Source of the DNA: Stercorarius parasiticus
Taxonomy: Eukaryota > Chordata > Aves > Charadriiformes > Stercorariidae
Length of the DNA stretch: 64,000 nt
Direction: 5' to 3'
Assembly (NCBI GenBank): GCA_013396915.1
Contig: VWZL01005191.1
Span: 372,001 to 436,000 of the forward strand
Numbering within the stretch: position 1 is the stretch's first letter; each line of letters begins with the position of its first letter. The notes under the pieces are model-generated. The model worked only from the letters and a program-made list of their open reading frames with translations, was not told the origin of the DNA and ran no database searches. Positions 13,186 to 26,457 of the stretch are shown here, one piece after another. Both the position numbers and the translations under genes were made by a program.

Positions 13186-13324
13186 CACGCCTTGTTTCTT
13201 AAATTTCTGTTTGTGGTTGCTTGTCATCCTATTATGTTTGTTTATAAAAACACTAAAAAATTATCAAACTGTTTACAGAACACAATGTTAGCCTGAGTGT
13301 TTTAAGATTCTCATTTTTACATGA
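13186..13324 (+). repeat. 139-bp exact direct repeat, second copy, with A tract
   Basis: This copy matches 12743-12881 without visible mismatch and then continues into a run of A bases, whereas the first copy continues with TATACAGG. It could be a recent local duplication, a copy inserted through an A-tailed intermediate, or an assembly error. Confidence 0.85.
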
Positions 13325-13689
13325 AAAAAAAAAAAATCTGAAGGAGCAGTAACAATGGCTAAAGCCCATGAATCTTTTCTACCAGTGTTTTTCTGCTGCC
13401 ACATTTACAAAAGTGTGAAGTGTGAATCATTTGATTTTACATATAGCAAAAAGCAGGCATTTTGGAGGTAATCTTGTTACCCAACTAACTATAGGCCAAT
13501 AACTTGAACCTAATCCTGGATGGAGATAATCTAGATGAATAGATCAAAGACATAAAGTGAGAAAGGAGTGCTTCATACAGTAAGCCCCCTACCTGTTCTT
13601 GTTCCTTGTGATACTACTTTATTATAGGGGAATATCTTCTGGAAAGAAAAGTGTTTTTCTGAACCCTAATTAAAGGTAGTTGCGGGGGG

Positions 13690-13713
13690 NNNNNNNNNNN
13701 NNNNNNNNNNNNN
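13690..13713. other. Assembly gap (24 N) within a G run
   Basis: The Ns are bordered by G runs on both sides (GGGGGG before, GGGGGGGGGG after), typical of a gap caused by a long G homopolymer or a G-rich repeat. Confidence 0.95.
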
Positions 13714-16700
13714 GGGGGGGGGGAACAACCACACAAATATTTACCAGCTTTTCTCTCAAAAGATTTGTCCTACTGCTCAGATTTTGGGGTAAACCCACTC
13801 ATTTAAACTTTCCCCTCCATGCTAATTGCTAGTGGCTGGACCATTACACCATATTAAGTGCCAGCATTCAAGCATGGCATCTGAAATTCAACTGATGTCA
13901 GCTTACAGTACGCCTTGCGGTGTTCACATTCCTCGCATGACATCCTGGATCACAGGTCATAAAACCTTTCACTTAAATGTTGCTAGTTACCGCTCATGTC
14001 ATAGGAAAGTGAACAGACATGAACTGTAACTTGTTCCTGCACATGACACTATTTCAGCAATAGGCACCTTACCGATACTTCCATATTCAATGACTCAGTC
14101 ATGTAGAATCTAAAACTGAAAAGAGGATTTACTTTCTACAAGGGTAGTTTCTCACAGACATCGCCTCACAGTGGGGAACCTTCTCAGCAACAACTGCTCG
14201 AGGCATTAATTGCATAGTTTGCATGCAAGCTATCAAATACAGGCAGAGTATTCCTATAAATAGGCCAGATTTGTTCCCCAGAGACAGTGCGCGCTGACTT
14301 GAAATGGGTTACAAAGGTTAACCTACACGATTTGGCATCAGAACTTGGATGCGGGCTATTCTTGTTGTGGTACAGCAGCCAAGTAGTTCCTGGCAGCATC
14401 TTACAGCAAAATTTTTGCTATGATGAATTCGGGTGGCTGTACCAGTACAATAGAGAAGAATAAATATCTCTTTCCTGGGGAGGAAAAAAAAAAAAAAAGG
14501 AAGCTATGCCTATCTGTAGTAGTGAAATTCAGGGCAAAGATTATCTGGAACCTCTCAGTGGCAGTCTCAAACTTTCTATTGAGACATGGTATGCTTTGCC
14601 ATCAAAAGAGCAGCTTGCAGGTAGTTCAGGCAGCTACAATCACCTTTAGCTACAAAAGGTAAACCCATTCCCTTCCTTCATTGAACAAAGCAGTGTATTT
14701 GTGCTATGACAAAATCTTGTAAAAACACTTTTGTAAGACTGTTAGGCAATTCAGCACATTTCCCCAATCCCAGTCCATACAAACTCCCAGGAGGTGACTG
14801 GTTTTTACTTGGAAGTAGAGGGGCTTCACAACCTTCTTAAAGTACATTTGTCAAGCTTTTTATCAAGATGTATGAAATAGGCTGGTTCTAACCTGCCCTC
14901 TTACAGCCCATGAAAAAAAAAATGCTTACTTGTTAGCCTAAGCTGTGTTAGAGGAAAGGGCTATTCCTGTTCTCATTCTAGCAAAGCAGGAAGGCAATAA
15001 ACTAAAAGCAAGATAATTTTCAGCATAATGCAACAGCTTTGCATTCCTGGAGATATGCACCTGTATACTGATGTTCATCTCCTTCTGCTAAGTACAAGAT
15101 AACATCATGCCATGGCAAAACATTTTGGAACACATTTTCCCAATTTTACACGCAGATGCAGCATTCATGAAGATTTATCAGATTCCTAAAGTCAAGACAC
15201 ACTAAGCATAGGAGTATTCACATTTGAGAGGCTCAATGTATAGAGAAAAACCTCCCAGACAAAACTAAGCTACTGCACCACAGAAGGAATTCAAACAATC
15301 AATAAGCAAAACTTCCAGACACCAAGAAAAACCTTTTTCATAAATGAAATGATGCACCTCAAAGTCTTAGGCATGATCTTCAAGGAAAGGGTGCGTCTGC
15401 TCCCACCTTTTCCTCCCTCTGTCTACCTAGTGTTAAATTCTCTTCCCCCCCCCCCAAGAGATCTTGAGTATAAAAACTTACCTGTTGATTCAGAAAAACT
15501 ATATCTACATTGATCTGTGTTTACTTTGCATTTTGCTCATTGTGAACAACAAAAGGTTGTTCACTTTTTCCAAATTCATTACCTTTTCCTATAAATCTTG
15601 CTTGCTTTTATTCTTGGCCCATCATAGCCACAGTAACACCACTAGTTTAGATTAAATTAAAAAAAAAAAAAAAATCACTTTCAGAGAGTCCACTTGACAG
15701 TGATGCATACATTGTATCACTTGTTTTTACACAGATCACCTGTTTCCAAAACAGATTTATCCTCCTATAACCTTGTTTCACGTAAACTAGCTGCAGACTA
15801 CAAATGACCAATTAAACAAGACTTAATGGCTACTGCAAATAAATTAAGTCACAACAAGCAATTAAATTAAGCAGCTAGTAGGTTCCTTCATAATTTGCAA
15901 AAATGTCTTTGGGCTGACTGTAACACTCCAATCCCTGAGTTGGAAGCCAACACTACAACAGCTGATCCACTCCAACCATTTACAGGTTACTGTAACTGTT
16001 GCTGAAGAAACTTCGTTTCTTTCTCCAGTTCATTCCCCTTGACGAGAAAACACATCTATGATGGCTACCATTATTACAGATAGAAGAGTAAAGTGAAAAA
16101 AAAAATGTATTATATATAAGGATGATAACAAAATATAAGGTTTCAGCATTAAAAAGGTAAAAATTATACAGGATGAAAAAAAACAGAGCTCCTTTCTACT
16201 CATAACTTACAAAGGGATGGATCCAAAATCAGGAGAAACGATTAGACAGCAGAAGGCCCTTAGTGTTATTGATAGCCAGGAAGAAGAGTTTTCAGTGACA
16301 CTACATAAAAAATAGTCCGCTCTTTAGGAAGGGATTTACAGTATACAAGAAGCTTGATGCCTTAAAACGCAGAGACTGTAAAACCTTAGATACTTCTTTG
16401 CAAGGAAACGTTGTTTGTTTTTTTTTTAATTTAAAGTCGACTCTTAATCTTCACCCAAGCTCCCCTGGAAATATTCTGGGGTATGGGGAAGAAACAAATG
16501 GGTGCGCCAGCATCACAGCAGTTTTCAAAAGCCTCAAAAAACTACATTTCTCAGACTCTAATACTTCTCTGACATTTTGATACTGCTAACTGTAACTTTC
16601 AGCTTCACATCCAGCATTCAATATAAAATCCAATGCATTTGCACACAATTACAGCTGAGATAATTCAGATCATTGGTTGAAAACTATTACAGAACTGACA

Positions 16701-17555
16701 AAAAAAGATTTTTGTTTGTTATTGTGACCCTGCTTCCATCTGTCACAACCCCAATTCAGGTAACAACCCTAAGTTTTGGAATTGCTGTTTTGTATTTCCC
16801 CGTACAGAGGCTAAAATAGCAACTTCACTGTCAAAATATTTGCCACAATGTAATACAGGCAACTTACAATTTCTCAGGATTTATGACTTCAAGGTTTTGT
16901 AGCATCATTCCTGGCATCATTAGCATTTTCTGAGGAAATCAGAACCACAGCATACCTTTCCTCTGCAAACTCTGACAGTGTAAATGCATCCAGAAGGTTT
17001 ACCAGTACAATTATGCCTGCTTAATTAGAAACGAAACTTTCACATTTAGTCTGATGTTGTCTTCTGTAACTACAGGAGAGAAACAAAAAATGCCAAAATT
17101 TAAGCAGTGAAAATGAACTTCAGTACACTAACACAAGGATTTATTTAATTTATAATTAAGTATTCCTACATACCTGCTACAGCATTAACAGTGTAGCATC
17201 ACTGATGTCAACTCACAGCACAGTGAGCTACAAAAAGTATGCTACCAAGCTGTCATACTTCGAGTCAAAACACACAAGAATTGTAACAGGGCACATTGCA
17301 TGGTTTTTACAACTGAGAAAAGCAAAAAAAGTTTGCAAAAAAAGTTGCTTTATTTCTATAAATAGCTTTAGGTTTAGAAGTTTCCTACTTTAAGAAGAAA
17401 TTAATTTACCAGCTAGCGGTAATGAAGAAATCATGCAAAAATTTTCAGTTTAGACCGCAGATTTTATTTTCCCCAAGGAACTGGAGCCTTCAAGCGCTAG
17501 ATGAATATGCCAGAAATCGAGGCATTCCAGTAACAAGGATCTTGAAATCTTCATG
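13714..17555. other. A+T-rich non-coding stretch
   Basis: No gene or named repeat is seen. It holds homopolymers including a C run at 15445-15455 and A runs near 14483 and 15657. ORFs are short and unsupported. Confidence 0.45.
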
Positions 17556-17840
17556 TGGTTAATTTAAAGAGCTCTCTATTAAGGTACCTAGCAGTTCTGA
17601 GACACCATCAGGTTCCAGCTCAGACGCATCCCAGCAGATGCATCCCAGACTCCTGTAAGCTGTGTGTCGTACCTGCCAGCCCTTAGTCTCCACTGGCATC
17701 AGACACCTGCCTGTCCAGGTAGTGCCTACAGGACTTGGCACTGGGCTCACGCTGGCACGCTGCCCTCTTCGCCTACAACCGGAAAGCGAAGCCTCTGCCA
17801 CAGCTGCCATCCACAAAAATAGCAATAACAACATTCCTCT
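17556..17840. other. Isolated G+C-richer segment, unclassified
   Basis: About 280 bases of clearly higher G+C than the surroundings. Both strands are open for about 90 codons (minus from 17834, plus from 17662). I recognise no domain; the minus frame starts with a leucine-rich stretch, but nothing else supports a signal peptide. It may be a decayed LTR or other element, or simply composition. Confidence 0.3.
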
Positions 17841-18401
17841 ACCTCACAAAAGCACTGAAGGGAAAATTGAATTTGAGGTAGGGAGCATTCAGAGGCAAGA
17901 AGCGGCTATTTTGATGAGCAAATTTGGAGTCTTTTTAATCAACAACTAAACATTTGAAGCAACACGGTCATTATACCTCATGTTCAGAAATACTGCTAAG
18001 ATCACACACACAAAAATACACTCCTTCCTCTGTTATCTTCCTCCAAGGAAAAGGCAGCAAAAAAGCACATTTATTTTATATACAGTGATTTATTACATCT
18101 GCTGCTATAATTAAAAACATAATTGAAAAGCAAAAACAATTAATATTGTCTACCATAGTAAAAAAAAAATAATAAAAAAATAAATCACTGGCCTGTATTA
18201 TACATCCATCTTAACTACAGCTAAACAACCCAGAAAACAAGTACTCCTTTAAAAATGGCTCAGGTGAAAAGGAACATTTTATGAACTACCACTGACCCTC
18301 TGAACTGGGCCTCCAAAACCAGAAGTCGAAGCAAACAGCAGTAACTCATCCAAACCTCCAGAGCCTCAAAGGCACGCAGCAAGGGCCAACTTACACTTTA
18401 T

Positions 18402-18437
<36 letters not shown>

Positions 18438-20928
18438 CCCCACAGCTAGAAAAGGGAAGAAGCAATCTGCAACTGAACTAGTGCCACCCGAGCAGTTCTG
18501 ATGAGATGCAGTGACCCTCGCTGCAGAGGGTAAGCCAGATATTTGAATCTGAACGAGTCACACTCTGCTCCATTTGTAATCACCACAGCAATTTATCTTT
18601 CCTATCTTGGACACCTAGCTTCAAAAGAGATGAATGGCTTTCTGGAGGTAATTATTTCTGCAAATTTAATGGAGACTTTAAGAGTAAGTAGCACAATACA
18701 GGCACCTAAATTTTAGACAACTAAATTTAGATAGAGAATTAAGCCTGTGTCTACTGTTGGAGCATAACTCCTAGACGACACATTCTTGATACCAAGCATC
18801 AAGACAAAAGCTGTACTTTCCAAAGCACAGGCTAAGATTTACCCAATACTTGAATGCAACTGCAAGATAGCCTTTCAGTACGTCACAGAACAAGATAAAG
18901 CCTCTACAAAAATAGTCAGAATCATAACGGTAGGAAAAAAGAAATTCTCTCCTCAGAAATAACAATTGAAAATATGTATATACATAATCAAAGTCTTCTG
19001 AGAATTCCAAGAAATCCCTTAGTTTCCTGAGTATCGAAGAAAAAGTCCTTCTTAGGAGGAACTACAATTGTGCTTCCCACTCTTTTCTCTAATAGGAAGA
19101 CAGAAACAGCTACTACACAGACAGTCTTGTAAAGGACTTGCCCAAGAAGTTAAAAAAAAAAAAAATCATTTTACCATCCTCTACCAATGACTCAACTTGT
19201 TGGCTCACAAAAATGATATAGATTGATTTCGATGATTTCAAAGAAACTGCTACTTCAAACACCAAGTTACTTTTACACACCTGCAGCACCAATGACTGCT
19301 GCAATAGATTTCCTGAAGTGCACAGAAGGGAGACAGCAGCAAGTCAGAATGACCGAATGACATCCCTCCTGAAAATCACCATGTCCAAGCACACACAGCA
19401 CCGCAACTGAAAGCCATCAGCATAGCTATAGCCATAAACTGCTTGCACTGCCTCTCACAATGTTCTCAAGTTGATTTTATAACCATATTTTTACATGTAG
19501 ATAGAAAATTCAGGAATAGAAAAATAAAGCTCTCAATAATTTATCTAATACGGTATATAGAAAAATCTACAGGTTGCTTTCAAAATCTATGTATTACTAC
19601 ACAAAAATTATATTCAAGACACACTAAGGTTTCAAAGACAATACCAGAACATTAAAGGTCAAACAGTCTTTTTATGTGTATTTACACACAACACTTGAGG
19701 CATAGGCAAGACCATAATAGGCAGTCACTCTTATTCTCAATAGCTACTATTTGCAGTCCACACTAAATACAAAATTATGCCGCGCTTAATTTTTTATTTT
19801 TGTTATTGTTTTGTCATCAGAGAATCCAAGTGAACAATATGAAATAATTACACCTACCTTCAAGGGCTCCTGTAAGGTGAGATGACATTACCTTCCTTTC
19901 ACAATATGGTATTAAGCACAGCTAGATTTTTAGTTAAAAATGTCAACAAGAGAAGCATTAACTTTGAATGCCCTACTTGAAATCACACTTTTTGTTGTCT
20001 GATAATTAGCATTTTCATATGAATTTAGAAGTATGCACTGAATGTACGAATGAATTCCACACTTCTGAAAATCCCAGCTCCAGCTTTCCTCATCACTCTG
20101 CTTCCATCCCTAGTCAGAATTCCCACCCTTTCACTTCTCAGCCTTCTGTATCTCATGCAAAGCAGTTTTCTCTCAAATCACCATCCAAAAATAAGGAGAC
20201 CATGAGCAAAGCGTTACAGATAAACTCAGTAATATCTACAGGGAGGTAGGTAAAGAGCACTTTGGTAAGTACACTCAAAGCAACTTGGCGTCTGGCCTAC
20301 CATTTTTCTATTCTGGCAACATGTATTTTATTAATGTCATGATGTCAGATATACATGCTACAAAACTTCCTCATGACCTTAAAGGTTCAGAAATATTTTC
20401 AATACATCAGAACTTTTTAACTCACACGGAACACAGGAAAATATGTTTGATAGAATCAACTAAGAGATTAAATAGAAGGCATTTCCCTTATCTCCTCTCT
20501 ATATTCTACTGACAAGCTGTAAATGCCTACCAAACAACTCAGTAAGGGCTTCTGTCTTCCTGTACACTCAGACTGTGCTTACCCTTTATGGCTAACTATT
20601 TATTTTGCCTTTACAGATTTAAGGATCTAGCCAATGTCTGCTCAAAAATAAAATTAAAAAAAAAAAAATATGTTCCTCATGAAACCATTTGAACATCCCT
20701 CTCCACAAACATGACTGCCCCCATCTCTCTGACATTACTGATAACCATTTGAAAGACCAAGAGTCACTATCTGCATTTGGCAAACTATTACACTATTTAC
20801 TACCTAGAAGTTAAGAGAAGTTAATGGTTTGACAACAGAAAATTTGGCTTTCAAGAAGAATGGTCAAATAGCCATATCAAATAGCGTAGGTCACAGTGCT
20901 GATCTCCTAAAGTTGCTTTGTTCATACA
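17841..20928. other. A+T-rich non-coding stretch
   Basis: No gene or named mobile element is seen. It contains the TA/CATA microsatellite at 18400-18437, poly(A) tracts and short spurious ORFs. Confidence 0.45.
18400..18437. repeat. (TA)n / (CATA)n microsatellite
   Basis: A TATACATACATACA segment is followed by a pure TA run. Confidence 0.9.
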
Positions 20929-21456
20929 AATTTGGAGCATTGTGTCCAGCTTTGGAGTCCTCAGCACAAGAAGGACATGGACCTCTTGGAATGGGTCCAG
21001 CGGAGGACCATGAAGATTATCAGAGGGCTGGAGCACCTATGCTATGAGGACACGCTGAGAGAGTTAGGATTGTTCAGCCTGGAGAAGAGAAGGCTTCAAG
21101 GAGACCTTATAGCAGCTTTCCAGTTCCTAAAGGAGGCCTACAGGAAAGATGAGGAGGGACTTTCTATCAGGGAATGTAGTGATAGGACAAGGGGTAATGG
21201 TTTTAAACTGAAAGAGGGGAAATTTAGACTAGCTATTAGGAAGAAATTCTTTACTGTGAGGGTGGTGAGACACTGGAACAGGTTGCCCAGAGAAGCTGTG
21301 GATGCCCCATCCCTGGAAGTGTTCAAGACCAAGCTGGATGGGGCTTTGAGCAACCTGGTCTAGTGGGAGGTGTCCCTGCCCATGGCAGGGGGTTTGGAAC
21401 TATATGATCTTTAAGGTCCCTTCCAACCCAAACCATTCTATGATTCTATGAAATTT
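20929..21456 (+). mobile_element. 5'-truncated CR1 LINE with ORF2 C-terminus
   Basis: A plus-strand CR1 begins near 20935 ('GGAGCATTGTGTCCAGC') and ends at 21450 with the ATTCTATGATTCTATG tail. A frame from 20932 to 21363 stays open for about 143 codons and carries the conserved end of CR1 ORF2, including [42 protein letters not shown] and a C-terminal LDGALSNLV. The reverse-transcriptase and endonuclease domains are absent, so the copy is dead. AAATTT occurs on both edges (20929-20934 and 21451-21456), a possible 6-bp target duplication, although CR1 insertions often lack one. It is among the better preserved CR1 copies here. Confidence 0.92.
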
Positions 21457-23504
21457 GTTCAGAGAACTCCTTTTTTACTCACAGACTCTTTCCTGAACCA
21501 GGCATCATCTTGTTCTTCCGCAGCCAGCACAAATCCTTTACTATGTGTTTTGCCTAACCTCACATGTGTAATCACACATTCATCTCTCCTCTGAAGTTTG
21601 ATTGATGAATATATAAAAATTCCTGATCTCCGTGCTAGCAACTGGAGTCACAAACTACTGCGTGAAGTCTCACCTCGTAACAAACTGTATAGTAGCATGC
21701 ACATCACGAAGTATTCTTGATATGAATTAAATTGATACGTGCTGCTCATAAGCCTGAAAATTTTAATGTGTCTGAAGTTACTGAACTCCAGCTCCAGCCT
21801 CTAGAGGCAACATGACGAAAACTTACAGAACATTAAGTACAAGTGTTTCCACAGCTCCACAGATGTTTACTGATGAGGAGAAGTAATTTGTGAGCAAGCC
21901 ATGGGGTGGGGGATGCTGTATCGGGACTAAGACTTCAGGATACAGCTCTAGCCATCAACAGCATTTATACATTGCAGCTTTCCCTTGACAAAAAAGTCCC
22001 TTTAAACGGTTTATACGGCTGAAAACTGCAAGCTTTAGTACAAAGAAATGCACAGGACTTAGAGAAAAAAGGGTGACAGAAGTAACATATAAGGATGAAG
22101 AACAAAGCCGGGGGGGGGCGACAAAATAAGTAAACTTGTCTCTGCTTTTTTTTTTTTTTTTTAATATCACTTCAACCAAGACCACTCAGTTTTCTGCAGT
22201 CTGATGGTCTTTCAGACGAATTCAGAAAGGATATCCAGAAAGAACGGAGCAACATGAATCTGTCTTTATTGTCACAAACAGGTAACTAGTATGACAGCCA
22301 TTTTGTCAGATAACTTGTTGCTTTCTTAAAATGCTTTTCTCCTCTTTTCTTGCTTTTTCTCTTCTTGCTTTAGAATTATTTGACTGGAGTTAATATGTTA
22401 GCAAATGTGGAAACTTTGTAACAGCAGACCCATGTTCCCGTTATCTATTCTGTGTATTGCAGATTAATTGAAACTTAGAATGCTATCCTTCATTAATCCT
22501 TTCCTCCTCCACCCCCCACCCAGCTACTTCAGATTCTGCTTTCCTTACAGGTTTCATAATCAGTTAAATTCCAGTCTGCTTCTGTCTGAAGAATTAAAAG
22601 CTAAACACCTTAGCCCGCATCTGCTCTTGATCTCTACCAGCTAAGGGAGGAGGTGGTAGTGAGCAAAACTAATGCATCAAGATAAATAGAGAAGTTAAAT
22701 TCACAACTTCTGTTTTCTGATTCCCAGGCAGAGGAGAACAACATAACTAACTCAGAGTTAGGACAAGTCATGGTGCCTCATCAGTAGGCAAAAAGTGACA
22801 TTTGCAAAGCAATGCTTAGGATCATCATCTTCCTTATTTTGAAGGCATTGCCTCAAATCAAGACAAGATGCACTGAAATTTTCATTTTCTACAAAGAGAA
22901 TGTCTTCAAAAATTATTCTCTTATGCTTCGCAGCATAATTATCTGCCAATAGCCACATAAACCCTATAAACTAAATCATAAGAGAAGAACACCCCTCTCA
23001 GCCATTTTCATTTTGGACAAATTCTGATAATATCCTTTCTGCACCTGTTGAAATTTTATTTACCTCTCAAGTCTTTCAGGAAATGGTCACTTCCAACCTG
23101 TCTTGAATGATGAGCTTAGTTTTCTGCGTCTAGAAACATGAAGCGATTAAAAACATTTTGCCACAGCTGCACGTTTTCCTAGTGAAGAATAACTGCAGTG
23201 GATAATTGTACAAAGAATAACATCGTGCACAAAAATTAGAATTCAAATCATAGCACTGCATGAACGCTAGCATCTCTTCACAGTTTCAGTGCTAGGTATC
23301 TGAGCCTTTGTCAATTCCTTCTGTTGAAGTTGCTCCAAATGTCAAAATACACACAGAGACAAAGAAAAAAAGAAAAAAACAAGACTGATTTACTAAGCCT
23401 AAGGGGTAATTTGCCTGAGATGCTGAGGCAATTCTAAAGGAAGCTTGATTATTTATAAAACATGGAATGGCATCAAAGAAGAAAGACTGTTTCACCACAG
23501 CATC
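21457..23504. other. A+T-rich non-coding stretch
   Basis: No gene or named element is seen. There is a G run at 22111-22118 and a T run near 22147. Confidence 0.45.
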
Positions 23505-23630
23505 TATTAGGGATTAACAGACAAAGCATGCTCTCACAGGTGGCAGAATACATGGTTCAAATCCCCAGGGCCTGAGCTCATATCCACTTCACCTATACTG
23601 AAACACTCTAGCTACTGCACTAACAAGCAC
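23505..23630 (+). repeat. Possible ancient tRNA-related SINE fossil
   Basis: GGTTCAAATCCCC at 23554-23566 matches a tRNA B box and is preceded at tRNA-like distance by TTAGGGATTAACAGACAAAG. Downstream, 'CACTCTAGCTACTGCACTA' resembles the reverse complement of an A-box segment. Together they recall an old amniote element with opposed tRNA-like halves. It is too decayed to call a tRNA gene: no intact acceptor or anticodon stem was found. Confidence 0.3.
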
Positions 23631-25649
23631 AAGGAAGAGACAGACACTTTTGCCAAATTTCCCCTCCCTCTTTTTGTATTCAATACTTGGAAAAAACAAA
23701 CACTTCACAGATTAAACAGATAAACCATTTCACATGAAGTCTAGTTTCTTCATTTTTGTTTCAGCAAACAAATCCAAAAGTTTTTAAAATGCAGTTGAAT
23801 TCAATTACCCTGAGAAAACAATGACTATCTATTATGCAGTCTGTCCAGCAGCCCTGTCACACTGATGAATTCTAATCACGCAGGCCAATTTCAGCCAAAT
23901 TTGACAGACAAACAGAGGTCTCAGAGACACTGAGTTCCCCCAAGTTTCACAGAAATCGGCTGCCGGGTAGAAGCAAGACATACAAATTAGCAGTTGTATT
24001 GTGGAGAAGGGAAACAGAACTTGGCTCTCATCCATTTCGAGCAGCAGCAATCAACTGGTCAATTGAAGCACTCGCCTAGCTCCAAACCAGCCATAACACA
24101 CACTGGTGCTTGCCAAACAGAGAAGGACGTGAAAGGAAGTCAAATGTGTCTGGGTAGGACAGACCACGAGAAGGAAACGAAGGAATGATAGTACATAGGC
24201 ATCACACAGCACCAAGGGCACTGCAACAGGCAGTCACAGGAGTCGAAGGGGAAAATTTACAATAATGAATTTAATTTTAGGAGCAGGGGGCACAAGCCTG
24301 AAGACAACCACATTTTCACATTTCCACAGCTCTAAAAATCTTATTTACAGCTTATTTTTCATTTCATCAACAGAGTCAAGTAATCACATGATGCTATGAC
24401 TCAAAACCAGATTACGTACTTTCTTTAATGCAAGTTATTTAAAGTTTATGCCCTAATATTCTGATTAAAAAAATAGTGAAATCAAGTGTATGTCACAACA
24501 TCAAGCTAAACAGTACATGATGAAATGTACATCTGCATTCCATAGAAAAATATAATTCACAGCATATGATGGGGTCAAGCCTCCAATGGATGCAGGCAGA
24601 AAAGCAAGAACCAGCTGAGATAAGACATCTCAAGAAATAACCACCTCTCAGCTGAGAAGTAGTAACTGATGACGCTCTTCATCTGCCTAGTAGTAAAACA
24701 GCTATATCATCTTCACAGAGAGAGATAGCATGATAAAGCTAAACCTTTTTATTCTGCAAGTGCATCACAGTCACATTTTCTCAGTCATTCAGTACTTTCC
24801 TCTATAAGGACAGACATTGAGTGGTATGTATCTGCAAGCTATCTCCCTTTGTTTTCCTCCTTCTCCTTGTCAGATCACTTCCTTTCCTAAACTCTCCCTC
24901 CTTTCAGGATCCTCTGTCTTCTGTCTGTCCTTCTTTATTTGACTGTAACAAAGCTGATCTAACACACAGAACGCCTTTCTTTTGAAGATTTAACTACACA
25001 GAATAGGCTTCTTCGCCATGAAAAAGACTGAAAAAGATTTAACATATCTGTATGGTTGCAAATGACTTCGAAGAGATAAAAAGGGGATTGGTTATTCACT
25101 GTCTTTAAATTTGCAAGTGGGAAGTTCAGCAAACTTAGAAAAAAGGTGTTTCATACAGCACATAAAGTTGTTATTCAGTATTTTGTGGCTGCTAAAATTT
25201 TACTTAGGGTCAAAAAACAACTGCACAGATCTATCCAGATGAAATTCGTCACAAGTCTATTTAATATAGAAAGAAAACGTCCACCTGAGGAAATGCTGAA
25301 AAAACAAGTTAAAAGCTGAGGAAACATTCTGAGACATCTTCTCTGCCTATCTGTCACACTCTCAGGCTTCTCTACAGACATCAGTTATTGCACCTGATTA
25401 GAGACACAGTACTGGGACAGAAACTTTGATCGACACAGCAAAGGAGACTGCAAGATCCACTGTAGAGACAGAGCAAGGAAAGAGTGCATGGGGAACAGAA
25501 CAATTTAAGTTTCTTGGATCTGTAGCAAAATTAACTCAGAACACCACTTCCACATAAAATGAAGGATCTTTCATCTTTCTTGTTAGTCTCCAGTTCATAA
25601 ATTTGAAAAATCAGAAGTTTAAGTAGCTGCTAGACCCAAAAAGATATTC
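23631..25649. other. A+T-rich non-coding stretch
   Basis: No gene is seen. A short stretch at 23915-23980 (CACTGAGTTCCCCCAAGTTT...) weakly resembles the 'gcccaaggtcacacag' part of MIR-like SINEs. Pyrimidine-rich text lies near 24845-24940. Confidence 0.4.
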
Positions 25650-26457
25650 CAATAACGGTTCATATTAAGTACTTGCAGATGACACGCTAGTAAAAACTGA
25701 ACTATGCAAGAAGCAGCACCATAGCAGTGCCTTGGCCAAAAGCAACATCATGGAGCTCAAAGATAAGCGTCAAGCCATAGCCCTTGCAACCACTAAGGTT
25801 GGGAAGCAGCTGGACAGAAAGCAGCTCTAGGGATTCCTGGTGAAGAAGAATCTGAACACAAACCAGCGTGGCCATACAGTGGCAAAGACTAACGACATAC
25901 TGGACTGCCAATAGCAAGGCTGTAGTCACCATACCAAGAGATGTGATTATTCCCCTGCTCTCAGCGAAAAGCCACGTCTAAAATATCATGTCCAGTTTCA
26001 GGGGTCCCCGTTATGAGAGAAGACCCAGAAACTGAAGATAGGCCACCTAAAATGTTTCTGGGGGTTGGAGCCCATGTCACAGGAGCAGAACCTGAGAGCG
26101 CTGTTTGGTTTGTCAAGTTTGTTCAGCCTGAAGAAGAGCAGACCAAACGAGGAACTAATGTGTCCCCCCGCCCCCACTATCTGAAAGTGGTGTAAGGAGA
26201 CAAAGCAAATTCCGAGAGGTGTGGAGTGAAATGATAAAGTGCAAGAGACATAGGCTGAAACACGGGAAATCTCAACCATACATATGGGAGAGAAAAGTTT
26301 TCCCAAAGAGTGGCTAAGCACCGGAGCAGGCCATCTTGGAGATATTCAAAGCTCAACTAATCAAGGCCTTCAGCAAGATAATCTAACTTCAGAGTCAGCC
26401 CTGCTTTGAGCAAGGGCTGGGACTAGGACAGCCTCTCCAGAGCCTGTCCAAGTGAAC
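25650..26457 (+). mobile_element. Old, diverged CR1 LINE
   Basis: Plus-strand CR1 sequence over about 800 bases. It includes CATCATGGAGCTC and GGGATTCCTGGTGAAG near 25748-25845, 'CATGTCCAGTTTCAGGGGTC' near 25988, 'GTTTGTTCAGCCTGAAGAAG' near 26119, and the 3' part 'CTTTGAGCAAGGGCTGGGAC' near 26404. No open frame persists and the terminal ATTCTATG repeat is lost. Confidence 0.7.

Noticed and set aside
20932..21363. 143-codon ORF as a host gene
   Set aside because: It is the C-terminus of CR1 ORF2 in a truncated LINE. The ATG is internal to the original frame.
23554..23566. tRNA gene based on the B box
   Set aside because: There is no cloverleaf: acceptor and anticodon arms cannot be formed around it.
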